DNA of 20,399 nucleotides from Flavobacteriaceae bacterium (GTDB taxonomy: Bacteria; Bacteroidota; Bacteroidia; Flavobacteriales; Flavobacteriaceae). The position numbers and the translations under genes are program-made. This document shows, piece by piece, positions 8,145 to 13,273 of the stretch (the stretch's first letter is position 1; each line of letters starts with the position of its first letter). The DNA lies in the NCBI GenBank assembly GCA_947472705.1, contig CANJDA010000019.1, positions 1 through 20,399 on the forward strand. Direction: 5' to 3'. The notes under the pieces are model-generated. The model was not told the DNA's origin and did no database searches. It saw nothing but the letters and a program-made list of their open reading frames with translations.

Positions 8145-8738
8145 ATGTCAGATTTCTGGATATACTTCAATATCGGATTAAAGCATGTGCTCAATGTTTT
8201 TGCTTATGACCATGTTTTATTCCTGCTAGCATTAACGGTTCCCTATGAATTTAAATCTTGGAAACGCATTCTAATTTTGGTTTCCTTTTTCACTTTGGGA
8301 CATACTTTAGCTTTATTCCTTTCCGTATTTAATGTGGTTACGGTAAAATCAAATATAGTCGAATTCTTAATACCGATAACCATTCTAATAGCTGCAATGT
8401 ACAACATCATTGCTTCTGGAAAATCAAGCAAAAAAGACACTATTACTTTCATTGGGATTATAACCGTTTTCTTTGGAATCATTCACGGTTTAGGCTTTTC
8501 AAATTATTTCAATAACATCCTTTCAGGAAAACCAACCGATAAACTTTTACCGCTTTTTGAATTTGCCATCGGGATAGAAGCAGCTCAAATTATTGTCGTA
8601 GTACTATCGTTATTATTGGCTTACATGGCGCAAACACTATTCAAATTCTCTAAACGCGACTGGACATTAACCATTTCTGCTTTTATTGTAGGAGTTGTCA
8701 TTCCGATGATTTTACAGAATGAAATTTGGCAAAAATAA
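8145..8738 (+). CDS. HupE/UreJ-family membrane protein
   Basis: A 197-residue protein with about six hydrophobic segments and almost no soluble part. Family landmarks are GLKHVLNVFAYDHVLFLLAL (11-30, with His14, Asp22 and His23), FTLGHTLALF (His53), GIIHGLGFSNYF (His114) and FEFAIGIEAAQ. HupE/UreJ proteins are linked to nickel uptake for hydrogenase or urease, and the intramembrane His/Asp residues fit metal handling. No urease or hydrogenase gene is present here, so the metal is uncertain. It carries no signal peptide beyond its first helix. Upstream, TAAGTTTA at 8113-8120 is a weak -7-like sequence. It looks monocistronic. Confidence 0.85.
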   Translation: MSDFWIYFNIGLKHVLNVFAYDHVLFLLALTVPYEFKSWKRILILVSFFTLGHTLALFLSVFNVVTVKSNIVEFLIPITILIAAMYNIIASGKSSKKDTITFIGIITVFFGIIHGLGFSNYFNNILSGKPTDKLLPLFEFAIGIEAAQIIVVVLSLLLAYMAQTLFKFSKRDWTLTISAFIVGVVIPMILQNEIWQK

Positions 8739-8770
8739 TTGTATAGAAGCGAAAGGTTTGGGTATATTTG
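8739..8770 (+). promoter_or_regulatory. Promoter for the deaminase-S41 protease operon
   Basis: TTG at 8739-8741 and TATATTTG at 8763-8770 are separated by 21 bases, in line with the -33/-7 arrangement of Bacteroidota. Transcription from here would place the palindromic repeat at 8781-8825 in the 5' leader of the operon. Confidence 0.45.
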
Positions 8771-8780
8771 CTTTCCGTAT

Positions 8781-8825
8781 TCCCGCTTTCCGCGCTACAT
8801 GGTAGCCAGCTACAATCGGGGCTAG
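8781..8825. repeat. Palindromic intergenic repeat, Flavobacterium REP-like
   Basis: The element has an inner hairpin GCTAC-ATG-GTAGC (8794-8806) and outer arms CCCG (8782-8785) and CGGG (8817-8820). It is locally GC-rich in an AT-rich setting. A direct repeat CTTTCCG at 8771-8777 and 8786-8792 flanks the left arm. The borders (TCCCGCTTTCCGC on the left and CAATCGGGGCTAG on the right) look to me like a dispersed intergenic repeat of Flavobacterium genomes whose loop varies. That is from memory and was not searched. Confidence 0.55.
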
Positions 8826-8850
8826 AAGAAAAACCATTTGATTTTTTGGA

Positions 8851-9279
8851 ATGAAAGAAGCAAAACAAAAAAAATACGATATTGCCTATTTAAGAATTGC
8901 TGCCGAATGGAGCAAACTTTCTTACTGCAAACGCAAGCAAGTTGGTGCTATAATTGTTCGTGACCGAATGATAATTTCTGATGGTTATAATGGTACCCCA
9001 AGTGGTTTTGAAAACTGTTGTGAAGACAATGACGGATTAACGCACTGGTATGTGCTTCACGCCGAAGCTAATGCCATTTCAAAAGTAGCGCGCTCTACAC
9101 AAACTTGTGAAAATGCTACCTTATACATTACTCTTTCACCTTGTAAAGAATGTAGCAAACTCATCCATCAATCGGGTATAAAAAGAGTCGTATATCAACA
9201 TAGTTATCGTGACACTTCGGGTGTAGATTTTTTAGTGAAAGCAGGCGTTAACGTACATCAAATAGAAATTCTAGAGTAA
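8851..9279 (+). CDS. dCMP deaminase-like cytidine/deoxycytidylate deaminase
   Basis: A 142-residue zinc-dependent deaminase. Zinc ligands and catalytic Glu are in HAEANAI (His70, Glu72) and PCKEC (Cys98, Cys101). The loop GYNGTPSGFENC (45-56) is the signature of deoxycytidylate deaminases and their ComEB relatives, which convert dCMP to dUMP for dTTP synthesis. Extra Cys and His residues around 56-65 fit the second, structural zinc site seen in some dCMP deaminases. The stop codon ends at 9279 and the next gene's ATG begins at 9280, so it is co-transcribed with the S41 protease. Cytoplasmic. Confidence 0.9.
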   Translation: MKEAKQKKYDIAYLRIAAEWSKLSYCKRKQVGAIIVRDRMIISDGYNGTPSGFENCCEDNDGLTHWYVLHAEANAISKVARSTQTCENATLYITLSPCKECSKLIHQSGIKRVVYQHSYRDTSGVDFLVKAGVNVHQIEILE

Positions 9280-10848
9280 ATGAAATCAAAGGAAAAATAT
9301 TTACCATTATTACTATTCTCTTGCGTCGCTTTGGGCATAGTGATTGGTGGTATGATTAATTTTCCGGCTCGAACTATATCCAAACAAAGTGCAAGAAAAG
9401 CCAAAATCGAACGCTTAATTGATTTTATAAACGATGAATATGTTGACAAAGTCAATTCTGATTCGATAGTAGATTTAACGGTAAATAGTATCCTTGCCAA
9501 CCTTGATCCGCATTCGGTTTATATTCCGCCAAGCGAACAATCTTCTGAAGCAGAAATTATGAAGGGAGATTTTGTAGGCATAGGCGTTAATTTTTATATT
9601 TATAACGATAGCGTTGCTGTGGTAAAATCACTTGAAAATGGTCCAGCAGCCAAAGCAGGAATATTAGCCGGTGATCGAATTTTGTATACTGATAAGTCAA
9701 AACTTTTCGGAAGAAAATTACCCACTGACAGTTTATATAACAAATTAAAAGGAGAAGAAGGTTCTACCGTTGATTTAACTATTTATAGAAAAAGCACTAA
9801 TAAAAAACTAAAAATTACTGTTGAACGTGAAGTGGTTCCAATAAAAAGTGTGGATGCTTATTTGATGTTGAATAAAACAGTAGGTTACATCAAAATCAAT
9901 CGCTTTGCCGAAAACACTTATGATGAATTTCATGAAGGCTTAGAACTATTGAAAAAACAAGGCATGACCACTTTAGTAATCGACTTGCGAGACAACGGTG
10001 GTGGTTACTTAGAAAAAGCCGTTCAAATTGCCGATGATCTATTGAAAGACAAAGAACTAATAGTTTTTACCAAAAACCGAAAAGGCAAAATAGAAAAAAC
10101 CTATGCAACCGATGAAGGTATTTTTGAAACGGGAAAAGTTTATGTCCTAATCGATGAAAACTCGGCTTCGGCCAGCGAAATTTTATCTGGAGCTATTCAA
10201 GACAATGACAGAGGAATTATTGTAGGTCGCCGTTCCTTTGGAAAAGGATTGGTACAACGCGAAATGGATTTTGATGATGGTTCGGCGGTGCGTTTAACAA
10301 CATCCCGCTATTACACTCCAAGCGGTCGTTCTATTCAAAAACCCTATATAAAAGGTGATGGAGAAGCCTATGAACAAGACTTTGAGAAACGTTTTGAAAG
10401 TGGGGAATTGTATGCCAAAGATAAAATTAAAGTAGCCGATTCACTAAAATTTAAAACCAAAAAAGGCAGAACTGTTTATGGTGGTGGTGGCATTGTTCCC
10501 GATATTTTTGTCCCGTTGGAAGTTAAAAAAGGAGAAGAAAGTTTGGCTTACATATTAAACTCTGGTGTTGTTGGCCATTTCGTTTTTGAACAATTAGACA
10601 AAAACCGAAATTCTTTTAGAGGATGGAATTTCCAGCAATTTTTAGCCAAAATGAAAAGTGATAATAGCTATATATTGAAATTTGAAAGCTACCTGAAAGA
10701 TGCCGGTTTGGAAATGAAATTAGACAACAATAAAGCGCTTGTTCAAAAATACATCACTGCTGAATTTGCTCGACAATTATTTGGCGAAAGCCACTACTAC
10801 CAAATCATTTTAAAAGATGATACGATGTTAAAAGCTGTTTTGAAATAA
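9280..10848 (+). CDS. S41-family C-terminal processing peptidase (CtpA/Prc-like)
   Basis: A 522-residue envelope protease. An N-terminal hydrophobic segment (about 8-27) anchors or exports it. Residues 90-185 form a PDZ domain (GDFVGIGVNF, then GPAAKAGILAGDRIL), which recognises C-terminal substrate tails. The S41 catalytic part follows: DLRDNGGGYLEKAVQIAD, then NSASASEI with catalytic Ser297 and FGKGLVQ with Lys322 and Gln326. The spacing Ser to Lys (25) and Lys to Gln (4) matches Bacillus CtpB. A C-terminal helical extension of about 130 residues follows. It is translated directly after the deaminase with no gap. Its stop (10846-10848) touches the stop of the convergent oxidoreductase, leaving no spacer for a terminator. 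Confidence 0.93.
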   Translation: MKSKEKYLPLLLFSCVALGIVIGGMINFPARTISKQSARKAKIERLIDFINDEYVDKVNSDSIVDLTVNSILANLDPHSVYIPPSEQSSEAEIMKGDFVGIGVNFYIYNDSVAVVKSLENGPAAKAGILAGDRILYTDKSKLFGRKLPTDSLYNKLKGEEGSTVDLTIYRKSTNKKLKITVEREVVPIKSVDAYLMLNKTVGYIKINRFAENTYDEFHEGLELLKKQGMTTLVIDLRDNGGGYLEKAVQIADDLLKDKELIVFTKNRKGKIEKTYATDEGIFETGKVYVLIDENSASASEILSGAIQDNDRGIIVGRRSFGKGLVQREMDFDDGSAVRLTTSRYYTPSGRSIQKPYIKGDGEAYEQDFEKRFESGELYAKDKIKVADSLKFKTKKGRTVYGGGGIVPDIFVPLEVKKGEESLAYILNSGVVGHFVFEQLDKNRNSFRGWNFQQFLAKMKSDNSYILKFESYLKDAGLEMKLDNNKALVQKYITAEFARQLFGESHYYQIILKDDTMLKAVLK

Positions 10849-11457
10849 TTATTTCCGGACACTGTCATGTACTTGCACATGAACACTATTATTCCAAAGT
10901 GTTAGAATATCGGTTGCTACCGAAGCACCACTCCCGGCGGCAATGGTTAATTGACTTCTCCAGCCTGCCAAAGTTCCAATAACATAGATGCCTTCGGTCA
11001 CTTTATGGTCAGTATTTTTTAATTGAATTCTGTTTTTTTCGGCAATTACTTTTTGATGAGGCATTACAAACTCCTCCAAACCTTCAATAGAAAAAGGGTT
11101 TCCAGCGCCAATTCCGATAACTACCATCTTAGTTTGATACGAATTCTTATTAGTAGTAATAGTAAAATTTCCAGCTATACCTTCTAGTTTCATTACTTTT
11201 TCTTCTGGAATTTGAATGATGTGAGGATATAATTGATGTAATTGATCAACACTTTCTTTTAGTAATTCAGAACCTAATTTCCCAGGCGGGATTCCATAAG
11301 CGTTATTGAATACTGCGTCTTGCAAAGACGAAGCTTTTTGGTGAGTGATAATCCCAATTTTTTTATCGGTAGCGAAGGGTTTATTTTGAGCAGATCCTAA
11401 AATCAAAGCACAAGACATGCTCGAAACGCCTCCTCCAATAATCAGGACATCATACAT
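10849..11457 (-). CDS. Single-domain FAD-dependent oxidoreductase, thioredoxin-reductase-like
   Basis: A 202-residue protein with a Rossmann FAD-binding start (MYDVLIIGGGVSSMSCAL) and a C-terminal GIYVIGTLAGW ... LTIAAGSGASVA segment, which corresponds to the FAD-ribityl region of thioredoxin reductases. The roughly 120-residue NADPH-binding domain normally inserted between the two FAD halves is missing, and there is no CxxC. Instead the chain runs from MVVIGIGAGNPFSIEGLEEF directly into the C-terminal part. The Asp usual in the GD motif is Thr here (IGTLAG). It could be a flavoprotein that gets electrons from a partner, or a flavin-binding protein without reductase activity. It starts 3 bases after the stop of the small membrane protein at 11461-11658, so the two are very probably one operon. 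Confidence 0.8.
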   Translation of the reverse strand: MYDVLIIGGGVSSMSCALILGSAQNKPFATDKKIGIITHQKASSLQDAVFNNAYGIPPGKLGSELLKESVDQLHQLYPHIIQIPEEKVMKLEGIAGNFTITTNKNSYQTKMVVIGIGAGNPFSIEGLEEFVMPHQKVIAEKNRIQLKNTDHKVTEGIYVIGTLAGWRSQLTIAAGSGASVATDILTLWNNSVHVQVHDSVRK

Positions 11458-11460
11458 GGT

Positions 11461-11658
11461 TTACTGTTTTAGTTTGCTTTCTATTTTTTTAGACATTCTG
11501 AAAATCAACAGAATTAAAACCGCACAAAAAGAAGCCACAACGCCAATTAAAGCAACCATACTATTTCCTTCTAAAGGATTTTTGAAATCGATGAGGAATA
11601 TATTTACTATTATTAAAGCAATAGCAATAAAAAGAAGAATGTTAGTGAAAATTTTCAT
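11461..11658 (-). CDS. Small two-helix inner-membrane protein
   Basis: A 65-residue protein (from MKIFTNILLFIAIA) with two hydrophobic helices, about residues 5-22 and 33-52, joined by a short polar loop (FKNPLEGN), and a basic C-terminal tail (MSKKIESKLKQ). The basic tail and N-terminal Lys suggest both ends are cytoplasmic. I do not recognise a family. An in-frame ATG at 11667 would add three residues (MHH), but the promoter at 11676-11705 would leave it almost no leader, so 11658 is preferred. It is co-transcribed with the FAD protein 3 bases downstream, which suggests a joint role at the membrane (inference). Confidence 0.65.
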   Translation of the reverse strand: MKIFTNILLFIAIALIIVNIFLIDFKNPLEGNSMVALIGVVASFCAVLILLIFRMSKKIESKLKQ

Positions 11659-11675
11659 GTGATGCATTTAGACGA

Positions 11676-11705
11676 CAAAAATACTAAAATATGCTGTTAT
11701 GCAAA
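11676..11705 (-). promoter_or_regulatory. Promoter of the small membrane protein / FAD oxidoreductase pair
   Basis: On the minus strand TTTG (11702-11705) and TATTTTTG (11676-11683) are separated by 18 bases. This is the best full -33/-7 match to the Bacteroidota consensus in the window. The -33 element lies inside the last codons of the upstream MarC gene. Confidence 0.6.
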
Positions 11706-12272
11706 GAGTCCTTTAACATTAGCTGCAAATAATTTAACAGCAATTGCCAAAAGCACGATGCCAAATACTTTTCGGATGATGCTTAATCCGTTTTCTCCTA
11801 ACATTTTTTCAATTTTTGCCGAAGATTTTAATACTAGATACACTAAAAAAATATTCAAAAAGATAGCAATAATAATATTAACCGATTGGAATTCGGCTCT
11901 TAAGGAAAGTAAGGTTGTCATAGTTCCTGCTCCGGCCACTAGTGGAAATGCTATGGGAACTATTGATGCCGAACTTGCTTTCTCCTCTTTATACAATCTA
12001 ATGCCTAATATCATTTCCAAAGCTAAAAAGAACAACACAAATGAACCAGCAACAGCAAACGAATTAGCATCAATTCCAATTAGTTTTAGGATTTCTTCTC
12101 CTACGAAAAGAAAGGCGATCATAATTCCCAAAGAAACCAACGATGCTTTCCCCGATTGAATATGACCAAACTTGGCTCTCAAATCAATAATCACCGGAAT
12201 GCTTCCAACAATATCAATTACGGCAAAAAGCACCATAGTGGCAGTGGCTATTTCTCGAAAATCTATGTTCAT
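11697..12272 (-). CDS. MarC-family integral membrane protein
   Basis: A 191-residue inner-membrane protein with six predicted helices, matching the usual MarC/UPF0056 length. The first helix ends in AVIDIVGSIPVIIDL, the family's DPxGxIP-like motif with the Asp kept and Pro replaced by Ile. A second repeat-like block, SIVPIAFPLVAGAGTMTTLL, is the typical mid-protein motif. MarC proteins were once linked to multiple antibiotic resistance, but that role is not supported for E. coli MarC; the function is unknown. A -7 element lies 16 bases upstream at 12288-12295. The gene ends just before the promoter of the next minus-strand unit. Confidence 0.9.
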   Translation of the reverse strand: MNIDFREIATATMVLFAVIDIVGSIPVIIDLRAKFGHIQSGKASLVSLGIMIAFLFVGEEILKLIGIDANSFAVAGSFVLFFLALEMILGIRLYKEEKASSASIVPIAFPLVAGAGTMTTLLSLRAEFQSVNIIIAIFLNIFLVYLVLKSSAKIEKMLGENGLSIIRKVFGIVLLAIAVKLFAANVKGLFA

Positions 12273-12287
12273 GCTACTTATTTTTTA

Positions 12288-12295
12288 CAAAATTA
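12288..12295 (-). promoter_or_regulatory. -7 promoter element for the MarC-family gene
   Basis: TAATTTTG on the minus strand matches TANNTTTG exactly, 16 bases before the start codon. No clear -33 element. Confidence 0.4.
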
Positions 12296-12328
12296 GGTTT
12301 TTTAATCGTTTATAATGGTTTTAGATTT

Positions 12329-12336
12329 TACCTTTG
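12329..12336 (+). promoter_or_regulatory. -7 promoter element for the DUF3109 gene
   Basis: TACCTTTG matches TANNTTTG exactly, 94 bases before the start codon. If used, it yields a leader of about 85-90 bases that contains the 12397-12413 hairpin. Confidence 0.35.
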
Positions 12337-12396
12337 CATTGAAAGTTGAGCTTTTGACTATAGCAAAAAAATTATAATTCATTTTTAAAAATACCT

Positions 12397-12413
12397 GAAG
12401 CCCACAGGGCTTC
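12397..12413 (+). repeat. Tight inverted repeat in the leader of the DUF3109 gene
   Basis: GAAGCCC (12397-12403), loop ACA, GGGCTTC (12407-12413): a perfect 7-bp stem with a 3-base loop, ending 16 bases before the ATG. No T-run follows, so it is not a standard terminator. It is the only GC-rich patch in this intergenic region. It could be an operator, an RNA structure near the start codon, or a fragment of a dispersed repeat. Confidence 0.6.
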
Positions 12414-12429
12414 CTCCTCTTAATATAAA

Positions 12430-13002
12430 ATGTTTCAATTAGGAAAAACCATCGTTTCAGAAGATATACTCGAAAAAGATTTTGTTTGTAATCTTTCAGC
12501 TTGCCATGGGGCATGTTGTGTAGATGGTGATGCTGGTGCTCCATTGAGCCAAGAAGAAACTAAAATTTTAGAAGAAATCTATCCAAAAGTGAAACCTTTT
12601 TTACGCAAAGAAGGTATTGAAGCTATTGAAAGACTGGGGACTTGGGTAGTTGGTACCGACCAAGATTTGGAAACTCCATTGATTGATAATAAAGATTGTG
12701 CTTATGTGATTTTTGATGGAAAGACTGCTTTATGTGGCATTGAACAAGCCTACAATCAAGGCATCATCAACTGGAAAAAGCCTGTCTCTTGTCATTTATA
12801 TCCCATTCGTGTCAAAGATTTTAGCGAATTCGCTGCTGTCAATTATGACCGTTGGGATATTTGCAGTCCTGCTTGTTCCTTGGGAAAAGAGTTGGAAGTA
12901 CCCGTTTATAAATTTGTAAAAGAAGCTTTAATCAGAAAGTTTGGCGAAGATTGGTATATGGAATTGGAAAAAGTTGCCGAAGACTTGAAAAACGGAAAAT
13001 AA
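12430..13002 (+). CDS. DUF3109-family cysteine-rich protein
   Basis: A 190-residue cytoplasmic protein with nine Cys (20, 25, 29, 30, 90, 102, 121, 145, 149). The first cluster, FVCNLSACHGACCVDGDAGA, and later LCGIEQAY, KPVSCHLYPIRV and ICSPACSLG match DUF3109, a family related to YkgJ-type Fe/Zn-chelating cysteine-cluster proteins. The pattern suggests metal or Fe-S binding; the biochemical role is not established. Length fits the family. A conspicuous hairpin sits in its leader, and a strong terminator follows its stop. It diverges from the MarC gene. Confidence 0.88.
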   Translation: MFQLGKTIVSEDILEKDFVCNLSACHGACCVDGDAGAPLSQEETKILEEIYPKVKPFLRKEGIEAIERLGTWVVGTDQDLETPLIDNKDCAYVIFDGKTALCGIEQAYNQGIINWKKPVSCHLYPIRVKDFSEFAAVNYDRWDICSPACSLGKELEVPVYKFVKEALIRKFGEDWYMELEKVAEDLKNGK

Positions 13003-13036
13003 AAAAAGCCGAAATCGTTTTGATTTCGGCTTTTTT
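13002..13036. terminator. Shared bidirectional terminator of DUF3109 gene and tRNA-Ala
   Basis: GCCGAAATC (13008-13016), loop GTTTT, GATTTCGGC (13022-13030), with an A-run before and a T-run (13031-13036) after. It starts within bases of the DUF3109 stop on one strand and 2 bases beyond the tRNA 3' end on the other, so one hairpin serves both convergent transcripts. Confidence 0.85.
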
Positions 13037-13037
13037 G

Positions 13038-13111
13038 TGGAGAAGATGGGGCTCGAACCCACGACCTCTTGACTGCCAGTCAAGCACTCTAGCCAACTGA
13101 GCTACATCCCC
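13038..13111 (-). tRNA. tRNA-Ala (anticodon GGC)
   Basis: A 74-base cloverleaf on the minus strand. The acceptor starts GGGGATG, the D-arm is GCTC-AGTTGGCTA-GAGT, the anticodon arm is CTTGA-CTGGCAG-TCAAG with anticodon GGC (reads GCC/GCU, Ala), and the T-arm is GTGGG-TTCGAGC-CCCAT. The discriminator is A73, and a G3-T70 wobble pair, the main alanine identity element, is present. CCA is not encoded. Position 6-67 is a T-T mismatch in the acceptor stem. Confidence 0.93.
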
Positions 13112-13121
13112 ATTGATGGGG

Positions 13122-13129
13122 CAAATATA
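13122..13129 (-). promoter_or_regulatory. -7 promoter element for tRNA-Ala
   Basis: TATATTTG on the minus strand is a perfect TANNTTTG match, 10 bases upstream of tRNA position 1. A TTG further upstream is spaced only 13 bases away, shorter than the usual spacing. Confidence 0.45.
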
Positions 13130-13212
13130 TAGATTTTAAGTTCAATTTTAATTTTTTTTAAAAAAAGTAAATAATTAACTAACGTGCAGTCATTTAAGTA
13201 ATTATTTTTTGT

Positions 13213-13220
13213 TATACTTG
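13213..13220 (+). promoter_or_regulatory. Possible -7 element for the T9SS cargo operon
   Basis: TATACTTG matches TANNTTTG at seven of eight positions, 53 bases before the start at 13274. No convincing -33 element is visible. Confidence 0.3.
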
Positions 13221-13273
13221 CATTTCTTTTTGAGAACAAACAAATTTTACAACTATAAACTAACTTTACTTTT

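Noticed and set aside
11659..12159. Plus-strand open frame of 166 codons opposite the MarC gene
   Set aside because: Shadow of the MarC-family coding strand; the minus frame has clear family motifs and helices.
12302..12544. Minus-strand open frame across the DUF3109 start and leader
   Set aside because: No recognisable protein features; it overlaps a well-supported gene and its leader.
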